Shown: one piece after another, positions 1 to 7,387 of the stretch
How the letters are laid out: each line of letters starts with the position of its first letter
How positions within the stretch are numbered: the first letter of the stretch is position 1
Assembly (NCBI GenBank): GCA_004558025.1
Contig: SFEG01000006.1
Coordinates: 41,026-105,025 of the forward strand
Origin: Clostridiales bacterium
Lineage (GTDB): Bacteria; Bacillota; Clostridia; Oscillospirales; Oscillospiraceae
Length of the DNA stretch: 64,000 nt
Direction of reading: 5' to 3'
The notes under the pieces: model-generated
Database searches by the model: none
What the model was told of the DNA's origin: nothing
The model's input: the letters and a program-made list of their open reading frames with translations, nothing else
Position numbers and translations under genes: made by a program

Positions 1-1409
1 ATGACCTCGTCGATGTCGATAGCTCCGTCGCCGTTGCGGTCGGATACGGTCACAGGTGCGTAGCTGAGCTCAACGCTGCCCTTGTCTGCGATGCTGACGA
101 GGACATCCTCGCTGTACTCATTGCTCAAGCAGAAAACGTTGCCGCTGTCGTTTTTGTAATAAAGATTGCCGTCGGCGTCGCAGATGACGCTGCAAATGCA
201 GTAGTTTTCATATCCCTCTGCGTCGAATATCTCGATAAGCTCGGTCTTGCTTATATCATCGGCATTGACCTTTATGAGGGAAACGCCGCCGGGCTCGGTG
301 TTATAGGTGCTGTAAAAATACAGATAGCCCTCGGATTCGAGATATGCCGTCGACAGGAGCATCGAGCACTGGGCATAGCCCTTGAGGAGGACGGTGTTTT
401 TGACCTCGAGGGTGTTCTTATCGGCTATGATGAACCGGCCGGGGTCGGAAAAGCCCATGCCGGCGCCGATGTAGACATAGTCGCCGTACACTACGGGAGT
501 CGAGGTGCTCTGAGCGCCGAGAGCAGCGGTCTTAACGCCGCTTATCTCGCCGCTTTTACCGTCAACGGCAGCGTATCCGAGATATCCGCCCTTTGCGGTG
601 AAATAGACCTTGCCGTCCGAGTAAGCGAGGCTGCTGCGAACGTCACCGCAGCCGGTGAGCACGGCGCTCGACACGGGCTTTACCTCTTCGTTTTCGGCAT
701 AAGCCTTTTTGAAGGCCAGCAGTGCGCCGTCGCAGGCAGAGCCCTTTTCGCCGTCGTCGGTGCCGACAAAGACATAATCGCCGACTGCAACAGCGCCTGC
801 AAAGTAGAAGCCGCCCTTGACGGTATAGCTCCAGTCGCATGCGCCGGTCTTTGCGTCGAGGCAGACGAAGCTTGCGTCCTCGGCCTCATCGTTCCAGAAG
901 CCGGCATAGATCTTGCCGTCGGCACACAGCGCCGGAGACAGCGACTGCCCGCCGAGCTTATCGGTGTAGACCCACTTGCTCTCGAGCGTTGCCGCGTCGA
1001 AGGCCTCGATCGTGCCCTTGGTAAGAGAAGCGATTATCATTCCGTCTGCGTATGTCGGCGTAGTAAGGCCATAGCCCGAGGATGCCTGCATTTTCGCGGA
1101 CTTAACAAGGCTGCCGTCTGAAAGAGCGAGCATGTTCAGCGTATCGCCCGCCATAACGGCGAGCGTATCGCCCACGATTATCGGAGCGCCGGGCGCATTT
1201 GACCAGTCCGTTCCGAGCTTGCTTGCCCATTTGAGCGTGGTGTGCTGTGCATCGACCGGAGTCTTGGCCGCGCTTATCGCCATGTTAGTATCGCCGCCGC
1301 GGAAGCTCGGCCACTGCGCAGCGTCGTCGGCAAATGCCGCCGTGCCGGGCACGATAAGGTTCAGCACCATTAAAAGAGCCAGAAGCAGGCTCAGTGATCT
1401 CTTTTTCAT
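1..1409 (-). CDS. Secreted PQQ-like beta-propeller protein with dockerin-type calcium loop (3' end outside window)
   Basis: The protein begins with a Lys/Arg-rich start and hydrophobic signal peptide ending near AFA-DD, so it is exported. The body holds repeated propeller-like strands (SLSPALCADGKIYAGF, TSTPVVYGDYVYIG, NLYYKND), as in PQQ/BamB-type beta-propellers. The last visible residues, DRNGDGAIDIDEV, form an EF-hand/dockerin calcium loop. The start at 1409 follows a GGAGGT ribosome binding site. The gene lies downstream of a cobalamin riboswitch, which suggests a role in B12 or corrinoid capture at the cell surface; that role is inferred from context only. At least 469 residues are visible, and the C-terminus lies beyond base 1. 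A generic adhesive or sensor propeller is the alternative. Confidence 0.8.
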   Translation of the reverse strand, partial: MKKRSLSLLLALLMVLNLIVPGTAAFADDAAQWPSFRGGDTNMAISAAKTPVDAQHTTLKWASKLGTDWSNAPGAPIIVGDTLAVMAGDTLNMLALSDGSLVKSAKMQASSGYGLTTPTYADGMIIASLTKGTIEAFDAATLESKWVYTDKLGGQSLSPALCADGKIYAGFWNDEAEDASFVCLDAKTGACDWSYTVKGGFYFAGAVAVGDYVFVGTDDGEKGSACDGALLAFKKAYAENEEVKPVSSAVLTGCGDVRSSLAYSDGKVYFTAKGGYLGYAAVDGKSGEISGVKTAALGAQSTSTPVVYGDYVYIGAGMGFSDPGRFIIADKNTLEVKNTVLLKGYAQCSMLLSTAYLESEGYLYFYSTYNTEPGGVSLIKVNADDISKTELIEIFDAEGYENYCICSVICDADGNLYYKNDSGNVFCLSNEYSEDVLVSIADKGSVELSYAPVTVSDRNGDGAIDIDEV

Positions 1410-1453
1410 ATTTTACCTCCAAGTAAGTTGTTTGTTTTCCTCTTATTTTGCGC

Positions 1454-1495
1454 TCACTCGTAGGTGATGTTGAGCGTCCATGCGTCCTCGCGCAT
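1454..1495 (-). CDS. Candidate 13-residue leader peptide between riboswitch and propeller gene
   Basis: An ATG seven bases after a strong AAGGAGGT site opens a frame of 13 codons (MREDAWTLNITYE) ending in TGA at 1454-1456, 44 bases before the propeller start. It lies right after the 3' end of the cobalamin aptamer, where an expression platform would be expected. The riboswitch may therefore control this site, or the peptide may couple translation to the downstream gene. It could also be a chance frame behind an orphan Shine-Dalgarno, or the remnant of a lost gene. Confidence 0.4.
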   Translation of the reverse strand: MREDAWTLNITYE

Positions 1496-1521
1496 ATATC
1501 CCACCTCCTTGAATTGATGCA

Positions 1522-1737
1522 TGCGGCAAGTCTTCCGGCTCATGGGTCAATCTCGGGCGCGCCTTCCCGCGTTAAAAGCAGTGGCCAATGCGCCCTCGTC
1601 GCCATTCACGGCAGCGGGACTGCTTCGGATTTGCACCGAATTCCTTGTTAGGCGGCCTTCGCCGCACCGCAGGCTCATAAGCTGACGGGAGCCGAACACC
1701 TACCGGTTTTGGCAGGCTGATTTTTACTCATGCCGCG
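1522..1737 (-). promoter_or_regulatory. Cobalamin (AdoCbl) riboswitch aptamer
   Basis: Read on the minus strand, this segment carries the B12-box hallmarks in order: AATTCGGTGCAAATCCG, then GCAGTCCCGCTGCCGTGA, GCCACTG, GGGAAGG, and a 3' GCCGGAAGACTTGCC. A closing P1 helix pairs GCGGCA (1731-1736) with TGCCGC (1523-1528). These are the conserved core elements of the cobalamin riboswitch family. It sits between a promoter at 1956-1984 and the propeller gene starting at 1409. Confidence 0.93.
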
Positions 1738-1955
1738 TTAAAACCCTTGAAAATACGACAGTATTCCCTGCGGGCTTTGCCTTGCCTGAGCAAAAATCAG
1801 CTCTGTCAAAACTGCGAAGCACCTGTCGGTGTCAATTTTCAGGTGATTTTCGGTTTTCTTCGATGCAGGTGGGCTGACGCCCATCAAAGAGAAAAAGGCG
1901 AAAAGCGCCGAAAAGGGGCGCGACAGGCGGCAGGGGCTCGGCTTCCGTCAGCTTA
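1738..1955 (-). other. Long 5' leader upstream of the cobalamin aptamer, with stem-loops
   Basis: No gene was seen here. If transcription starts near 1949, about 210 bases of RNA precede the B12 aptamer. The stretch contains a hairpin TGGGCTGACGCCCA (1870-1883) and a GGCG-CTTTT-CGCC stem followed by a T-run on the minus strand. A segment GCTGACG (1946-1952) can also pair with CGTCAGC (1873-1879). This could be a second regulatory domain or an unrelated repeat. Confidence 0.4.
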
Positions 1956-1984
1956 ATTATATCAGCTTTTGAAGCGAGGCACAA
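1956..1984 (-). promoter_or_regulatory. Promoter of riboswitch/propeller transcript
   Basis: On the minus strand TTGTGC (1979-1984) and TATAAT (1956-1961) are separated by 17 bases, a sigma-A-type promoter. The predicted start near 1949 would give a leader of roughly 540 bases including the cobalamin riboswitch. Confidence 0.6.
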
Positions 1985-2086
1985 CAAAAACCGCGTTTTT
2001 CCGATAAACTCCATGTCAATTTTACCAACTATCCGCTTTTCCCTTTGTACAGCATGCAGAATTTCTCAGTTTTGTGGAATGTTTGT

Positions 2087-2114
2087 TTCAATTCCATGAT
2101 TTTTCGTGTATAAT
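2087..2114 (+). promoter_or_regulatory. Probable promoter before the decayed gene cluster
   Basis: TTCAAT (2087-2092) and TATAAT (2109-2114) are separated by 16 bases and point toward the remnants that start at 2166 and 2270. Confidence 0.45.
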
Positions 2115-2165
2115 ATAGGCAACAGTAAATCAAAACATCACTTTCGCCGAAAGGACGTGATCCCA

Positions 2166-2251
2166 ATGGGCTTATAAGCGGCTCGACAACATTCACACTG
2201 TACGCAAAAACCACGGAACCTATCACGATCACCAACTATGCCGAATATTAA
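2166..2251 (+). pseudogene. Short gene remnant, frameshifted
   Basis: ATG at 2166 follows an AAAGGA site but stops after three codons. A neighbouring frame from 2168 reads GLISGSTTFTLYAKTTEP and continues to a TAA at 2249-2251. The Thr-rich composition looks like the tail of a surface protein. This is weak evidence for a decayed short gene; the family is not recognised. Confidence 0.25.
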
Positions 2252-2269
2252 TAACACAGGAGAACAAAA

Positions 2270-2906
2270 ATGAAGTTCAGAAAATTCTTGTGCTTTGTCC
2301 TTATATTTGCTATTATGATGTCACTGGGTGTGACAGCTTTTGCGGATGCGTTCATGCCTGTAACCGAAATCAACGGCTGTGAAATACGTAGTCTCAGTAT
2401 ACGCAGAATAGAACGCGCCGCAAATATTAGCAGAGCCGAAATAATTAATTCCATTGAAAATGATATTAACGTCCTTAACCGTTTCTGCATCCCCACTTCA
2501 GATGCTATGGATGTTAAGTATAAAGACAATCGTATAGAATATATCTTTAACCATCCCGAGCTCGGTTATTGCTCAACTATTTCTGTAGAGGGAAATTCAT
2601 GCGGGGATGTTGTATTTTATATTTCCGAGGGTGAATGCAGCGATATCCTTGAGTACAAAGCCGATGGGGCAATTTTTTTAGACGGCAAAGAAGTAGTTAT
2701 TGAAGGGTGTCAGGAACGACATTATTGCAAGCTTTGTATGCTGCATAGTCTACTATACACTTACATATGTCCCACGCATATTTGACCTCAGCGCCACCGC
2801 TGCTAAGTCCTTTGCAGAGTTCGCACCCGTACTTGTGCTTATTGCTGCCGGTTTGTGTGTGTCGGCACTTATCAAACTCGGCAAGCAGGATAAGAACGGC
2901 AAATAA
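2270..2906 (+). pseudogene. Secreted/membrane protein of unknown family, broken by a frameshift
   Basis: The start at 2270 follows AGGAG and opens a signal peptide (MKFRKFLCFVLIFAIMMSLG, ending near AFADA). The reading frame makes sense up to about residue 145 (FLDGKEVVIEG, near 2706) and then becomes an implausible tail ending at 2785. A second frame continues from about 2700 (KGVRNDIIASFVCC) through a hydrophobic segment (APVLVLIAAGLCVSALI) to a Lys-rich end at 2906. Joining the two gives one exported protein with a C-terminal membrane anchor, so a one-base indel near 2700-2710 is inferred. It lies in a row of damaged genes. A sequencing error is possible. Confidence 0.55.
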
Positions 2907-2941
2907 GCGGTACAAAACGGACACTACAGTAGTTCTTATAA

Positions 2942-3294
2942 ATGAAAAAACGTTTTGCAATAATATTAGGCTCATTTCTGGTGATCGCCATAATCGTCTC
3001 GGTGTGCGCAATATCATTCGGCGACGGCGTTTCGTTCCTTGAATCTCTCGGCATTATTTCCAAAACGCACGATGACGACACCGTTGTTGCCGAATACAAT
3101 GGCTTCAAGGTAACTCAGGCAATGATAGACACCCAGCGCAGCACGGGCAATTTGGCAGATTCGGATTCTTAATCGGATGCCAATATGAATGATGACTCCG
3201 GCAGGACGATAATCGACCGGCTGATAACCGGACAGCTGCTCATCGATGAGGCTGAGGCGTGCGGCAGTTCCTCGGCAGACAGGCATTGGTTATA
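2942..3294 (+). pseudogene. SurA/PrsA-like N-terminal domain protein, nonsense-interrupted and truncated
   Basis: The N-terminus is a signal anchor (MKKRFAIILGSFLVIAIIVS). VVAEYNGFKVTQAMIDTQR and, further on, IIDRLITGQLLIDEAEACG match the pattern of SurA-like N-terminal domains of secreted peptidyl-prolyl isomerases, where an NG-x3-T strand is followed by the LIDEKLL helix. An in-frame TAA at 3170-3172 splits the two parts, and the frame ends at 3292-3294 directly after the second helix. The isomerase domain is missing. The 3' side appears fused to another gene's tail (next entry). Confidence 0.6.
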
Positions 3295-3519
3295 AGCGGC
3301 ACGGTCACCGACCCCGACTACGTAAAAAAGATATCCTCCGACAGCTTTGAGATGACAGTCGATATGGAGACCGGCGTGCTTCTTGATTTCAAAGGTTTTT
3401 CGGGCGGTGAGCTTACTCAGCACATTGAAATGAAAAATATACGCTTCCTCTCTTCCGGCGCGGATAACGGCATACGCAGCGCCGCGGAGGAAGCGGTGAA
3501 AAATATGAGTATTCATTAA
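3295..3519 (+). pseudogene. 3' remnant of an unidentified gene
   Basis: An open frame (ISGTVTDPDYVKKISSDSFE ... AEEAVKNMSIH) ends at 3519 and looks like a genuine protein C-terminus, but it has no proper start. Upstream, its frame runs into the SurA-like fragment. The simplest reading is a deletion that joined the two genes. The family is not recognised. Confidence 0.4.
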
Positions 3520-3531
3520 GGAGGTCACGAC

Positions 3532-3795
3532 ATGGACAAAAGATGCCCGTACTGCGGCGGCGAGATGCTGCTCGGGTACATGCAGAGCCGTGACGGCGTA
3601 TACTGGAGCATGAAGAAAAAACTTGTTCCGGCGCTCCCCGGGCTTGCGAAGGATGAGCTGTATCTGTCGGCCGGCAGCGCAGCTGTCCAGGCGTACAACT
3701 GCCCGAAGTGCCGCGCGATACTGATAAGCTATAAGGACTATCCATATGACCACCCGGTATTTCATTTGGAGGGAAACGGAGATGAAGAAAAGTAA
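3532..3795 (+). CDS. Zinc-ribbon protein, DUF6487-like (PF20097-type)
   Basis: An 87-residue protein with two CxxC knuckles: CPYCGGEM near residue 5 and CPKCRAI near residue 61. This pair defines a zinc ribbon. The layout GEMLLGYMQSRDGVYW, a variable middle, then YNCPKCRAILISY resembles the small DUF6487 family of Clostridia, whose function is unknown. A GGAGG site precedes the ATG. It overlaps the next gene by 14 bases, so the two are probably translated together. The assignment is from memory of the motif layout. Confidence 0.75.
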   Translation: MDKRCPYCGGEMLLGYMQSRDGVYWSMKKKLVPALPGLAKDELYLSAGSAAVQAYNCPKCRAILISYKDYPYDHPVFHLEGNGDEEK

Positions 3796-4519
3796 GGTCA
3801 TATTCGCACTTCTCGCCCTGGGCATGCTGCTTACTCTCTGCGCCTGCAGCAGAAGAAGCTTCAGCGCCGACTGCGGCTTCGTGCCCGTCGAGGGCTACAT
3901 TGCCATGGCCATGGACGAGCGCGAAGGGATTGTTATGAGCCTTGAGTTTTACGGAAACGCAAACGATGTGAAGCTGCTTGAAAACGCGGCGGATATTTCT
4001 TTTCACAATATTGACGGGCTTGTTGTCATAAAGGGCGGCTCCGTCACGCCGCTTGAGCCGAAGGATGGGTACGAGCGGTGCAGGCTCGATGTTTATATGA
4101 CGCCGGATAAGCCCGGCAAGGCCGTCTGCAAACAGCTGAGCATCCGCCTTCCGCATGTTGAGAGCAGAGTATTTCCCGATATCGGCAGCATAAGCTTTCA
4201 GGTGGATGAGACTTCGCTTTCCGATCCGGCTATCGACGTGTCGGATTCGCCGACGCAGGCCGATAGAAGCCGGCTGCCGTATAAGTACACTATCTTGGGC
4301 GAAGTCATCGCAGACGGCATAGGGCCGCGGCTCAAGTCTATCCAGTACAGTGCCGAGCATCGCATCGTGTTCAGCGAGGCGCTTGGCGGCCAGAAGCAGA
4401 TAAACGGCGAGATAGGACTTACCGGCGACACAGTCAAGATCATACGGCCAAGGCTTGTGATGTCGTCGTTCATGGACAACGATATAGCGACCTACGGGCC
4501 TGTTTGCTATTGTAAATAA
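3782..4519 (+). CDS. Lipoprotein of unknown function
   Basis: A 245-residue protein starting at 3782 inside the end of the zinc-ribbon gene. It has a lipoprotein signal (MKKSKVIFALLALGMLLTLC) with lipobox LCAC, so it should be anchored on the outer face of the membrane. The remainder is beta-rich with no recognised domain and no catalytic motif. A hairpin terminator follows immediately. The start is set by GGAGGGAAACGGAG upstream of the ATG. The family is unrecognised. Confidence 0.7.
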   Translation: MKKSKVIFALLALGMLLTLCACSRRSFSADCGFVPVEGYIAMAMDEREGIVMSLEFYGNANDVKLLENAADISFHNIDGLVVIKGGSVTPLEPKDGYERCRLDVYMTPDKPGKAVCKQLSIRLPHVESRVFPDIGSISFQVDETSLSDPAIDVSDSPTQADRSRLPYKYTILGEVIADGIGPRLKSIQYSAEHRIVFSEALGGQKQINGEIGLTGDTVKIIRPRLVMSSFMDNDIATYGPVCYCK

Positions 4520-4559
4520 AAAAATCTCGGCAATACTTTGTGTATTGCCGAGATTTTTT
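4519..4559. terminator. Bidirectional terminator
   Basis: An 18-bp perfect inverted repeat (4519-4536 with 4542-4559, core TCTCGGCAATAC) is flanked by A-runs and T-runs. It serves the lipoprotein gene on the plus strand and potD on the minus strand. Confidence 0.9.
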
Positions 4560-5745
4560 ATTGTTTCCACTTCTTGCATCGGTTTGCTATGCGTTTTTTC
4601 TTCCGCACGTTATGGATGACAAAGTATGCCGCGAGCAGCACGACGACAGCGCACATGCACACGATGGCATAGGTGTCCACACCACCCTGAGTCTTGACCT
4701 GAAGCCAAAGTGAATCGGTGAAGCGGCTCGTGTCCTCGGAGAGGTTAATAAACGCCCTGCCGTTTGAGAGCGTCTCCTGCGTGGGATAGGCGATCTCGCT
4801 TGCGGCGGTGTCGGGATCCATGTACTGCTTTGCCTCGGATATCGGCGTTGAGTAGCCGAGGTAATCGAGGTTCTCACCCGATATCTCGGGATCGCACAGG
4901 AAGTTGATATACGCCTCGGCCGCGGCCTTGTTCTGGCAGCCCTTTGGGATGCAGGCAGCGTCGATGAAGAGATTGAAGCCCTCCTTCGGGAAGTAAAAGC
5001 CGAGGTCGGGGTTCTCCTGCACCATGAGCAGATAGTCGCCTGCGTAGTACGGCGCTATCCACGCCTCCTCGCGCTCCATCTTGCTGAAGATCTGATCCAT
5101 GACATAGCCCTGCACGAGCGGCTTCTGCTCAATGAGCTTATATGCCGCCGAGCGCAGCTCGTCCTGATCCTCGGAGTTAATGTCTATGCCCAGCAGCAGC
5201 TCCGATATTGCGAACGCGTCGCGTGGGTTATCGAACATTAGTATCTTTCCGGAGTACTTATCATTCCACAAAAGATCCCATGAGCCGAGGTCCGACTCGG
5301 AAACATACTTTTTGTTGTAGATAATACCGACAGTTCCCCAGGTGTAGGGCACGGAGTATTTGTTCTCCGGGTCGTAGGACGTGTTTTTGTACGCATCGTC
5401 CACAAGGGCATAGTTGGGGATGTTCGAGTAGTCAAGCTCCTCAAGCATGTCCTCGGCGATAAGGCGGGCTATCATATAGTCCGAGGGGATGATGACGTCA
5501 TAGGTGCTGCCGCCGGTCTTGAGCTTGGTGTACATAGTCTCGTTCGAATCGAAGGTCATGTAGTTCACCTTGATGCCGGTTTTTTCGGTGAAGGCTTTGT
5601 TCACGTCGATATATCCGTCGGTGCCGTCGGAGATATACTGCCCCCAGTTGTAGACGTTTATGGTGACATCGTCGGCTTTTGCCTGCACGGGCAGCATGGT
5701 GAAGACCACAAGGACGCACAGCAGAAGCGGTATTATCCTTTTCAT
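4558..5745 (-). CDS. potD: Spermidine/putrescine-binding protein, anchored by a C-terminal membrane helix
   Basis: Substrate-binding protein of the polyamine ABC transporter (395 residues). After a signal peptide (MKRIIPLLLCVLVVFTMLP ... AKADD) comes INVYNWGQYISDG, the typical PotD/PotF opening, then YDVIIPSDYMIARL and EEAWIAPYYAGDY, which belong to the periplasmic-binding fold. The signal peptide has no lipobox cysteine. Instead residues about 360-380 form a hydrophobic helix (AIVCMCAVVVLLAAYFVI) followed by RKKKR, so the protein seems tethered by its C-terminus, unlike the usual Gram-positive lipoprotein. It overlaps potC by four bases and is last in potABCD. Confidence 0.93.
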   Translation of the reverse strand: MKRIIPLLLCVLVVFTMLPVQAKADDVTINVYNWGQYISDGTDGYIDVNKAFTEKTGIKVNYMTFDSNETMYTKLKTGGSTYDVIIPSDYMIARLIAEDMLEELDYSNIPNYALVDDAYKNTSYDPENKYSVPYTWGTVGIIYNKKYVSESDLGSWDLLWNDKYSGKILMFDNPRDAFAISELLLGIDINSEDQDELRSAAYKLIEQKPLVQGYVMDQIFSKMEREEAWIAPYYAGDYLLMVQENPDLGFYFPKEGFNLFIDAACIPKGCQNKAAAEAYINFLCDPEISGENLDYLGYSTPISEAKQYMDPDTAASEIAYPTQETLSNGRAFINLSEDTSRFTDSLWLQVKTQGGVDTYAIVCMCAVVVLLAAYFVIHNVRKKKRIANRCKKWKQ

Positions 5746-6578
5746 GCGCCCACCTTCTTTCCGCGGCGGAACGCACGGCGATTTTCGCGCGAGCGCTTTG
5801 CGTCACGCTCCTGCAGGAGATTCATGAGTACCATGACGATGAGTATTGCGGCAAACAAAAGTGTAAACAGCGCATATATTTTCGGCTGCAGGGGCTTTTT
5901 TGTGTAGTTATAAATCTCGACCGGCAGGGTCACGAAGCGCGGGCCATAAACAAAATAGCTGATGACAAAATCGTCAAGGCTCATTGTGAAGGCCATGAGC
6001 GCGCCGGATATGATGCCCGGCGTTATCTCGTGGATGACGACCATGTAAAACGCCTGCCACGGCGTGCAGCCGAGGTCGAGTGCAGCCTCGCGCAGGTTGG
6101 GATCCATCTGCTTTAATTTCGGCATGACCGAGAGGATGACATAGGGCAGATTGAAGGTTATGTGCGCTATGAGAAGCGTCGCAAAGCCGAGGATGTTGTT
6201 TATCTTCAGCATCGTCCCAACAAAGGCGAAAAGCAGCGCAAGCGAAACGCCCGTTACGATCTCGGGGTTAGTCAGCGGGATATTCGTAACGCCCATCGTG
6301 AAGCGGCGAAGGCGCGGGCCCATGGAATGTATGCCGAGGGCGGCGCAGGTGCCGAGTATAGTTGCGAATATCGAGGACAGAAGCGCGACGATAACGGAGT
6401 TCAGCAGCAGCGGCAGCAGCACGCTGTCACGGAAAAGCTCGGAGTAGTTATCAAGCGTAAAGCCCTTGAACACCGCAATATCCATGCCGCTGTTGAATGA
6501 GCCGACAGCCAGGACGATCATCGGGATATACAGGAACAGCAGGACGATGATGGTGAAAACCTTGTTGAAATTCTTCAC
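5742..6578 (-). CDS. potC: Spermidine/putrescine ABC transporter permease
   Basis: A 278-residue inner-membrane permease with about six hydrophobic helices. The EAA loop reads REAALDLGCTPWQAFYMVVI, followed by TPGIISGALMAFTMSLDDFVISYF, a signature of PotC/PotI permeases. It pairs with PotB to form the transmembrane channel for polyamine import. It overlaps potB and potD by four bases each, indicating tight translational coupling. Confidence 0.94.
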   Translation of the reverse strand: MKNFNKVFTIIVLLFLYIPMIVLAVGSFNSGMDIAVFKGFTLDNYSELFRDSVLLPLLLNSVIVALLSSIFATILGTCAALGIHSMGPRLRRFTMGVTNIPLTNPEIVTGVSLALLFAFVGTMLKINNILGFATLLIAHITFNLPYVILSVMPKLKQMDPNLREAALDLGCTPWQAFYMVVIHEITPGIISGALMAFTMSLDDFVISYFVYGPRFVTLPVEIYNYTKKPLQPKIYALFTLLFAAILIVMVLMNLLQERDAKRSRENRRAFRRGKKVGA

Positions 6579-7387
6579 AGCGTCACGACCTCCTCTTCCT
6601 CATCGCCGAAGCGGTTCATGACCCCGATGCAGATAAATATCATCACCATCAGGATAAGGCTGAGCGCAGCGCCGAGGTTCGGGTTATACGCCGTTTTGAA
6701 CTGGCTTTCGATAACGTCGCCGATGAGCGTCGTTCCCGACGAGCCGAGCTTCTGCGAGATATAAAACGTAGAAACGGCCGGCACGAACACCATCGTAAAG
6801 CCCGAGATTATGCCGGGCACGGACAGCGGAAGGATAACGCGCTTAAACACGTTAACGCCGTTGCAGCCGAGATCCTGCGCGGCCTCGATGAGGCGGCGGT
6901 CGATCTTCATGATGACCGTGTACAGCGGCATTATCATGTACGGCAGATAGTTATACACCATGCCGAGCACGACGGCACCGTTATTGCGTATAAGCGGCAG
7001 GGGCTCGAGCCCAAGCGAGGTTATAAAATTATTTATGATGCCGGTATCCTCCGTAAGCGCGACCCAGGCGAGGGTGCGCAGAAGGAAGCTTATGCACATC
7101 GGCAGCATAACGAGCATATACAGGAATCGCTGCGTCGTCTCCTTGCAGTTTGCTATAAAATACGCCACGGGATAGCCGATGACGATGCAGATCAGCGAGG
7201 AGATGAGCGCGAGCCATATGCTCTTTATGAGTATCGGCATATAGTTTCCGAGGTTTGCTATGTTTGCGAAGGTAAATTCGCCCGTAGCCGCGTCCGTGAA
7301 CGCATAGTAGGCGACTATCGCGAGCGGCACTATCGTAAACAGCGCCATCCACACGAGGTACGGAGCCGCGAGAGCTTTATTCTTCAT
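6575..7387 (-). CDS. potB: Spermidine/putrescine ABC transporter permease
   Basis: A 270-residue permease. The start at 7387 (MKNKALAAPYLVWMALF) follows GGAGGGCGGCGAAG; the longer upstream frame is an Arg/Ser/Pro-rich antisense-like artefact overlapping potA. The EAA loop is present as EAAQDLGCNGVNVFKRVILP. The C-terminal tail is acidic (RFGDEEEEVV). The start lies 11 bases inside potA, and the gene overlaps potC by four bases. Confidence 0.93.
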   Translation of the reverse strand: MKNKALAAPYLVWMALFTIVPLAIVAYYAFTDAATGEFTFANIANLGNYMPILIKSIWLALISSLICIVIGYPVAYFIANCKETTQRFLYMLVMLPMCISFLLRTLAWVALTEDTGIINNFITSLGLEPLPLIRNNGAVVLGMVYNYLPYMIMPLYTVIMKIDRRLIEAAQDLGCNGVNVFKRVILPLSVPGIISGFTMVFVPAVSTFYISQKLGSSGTTLIGDVIESQFKTAYNPNLGAALSLILMVMIFICIGVMNRFGDEEEEVVTL

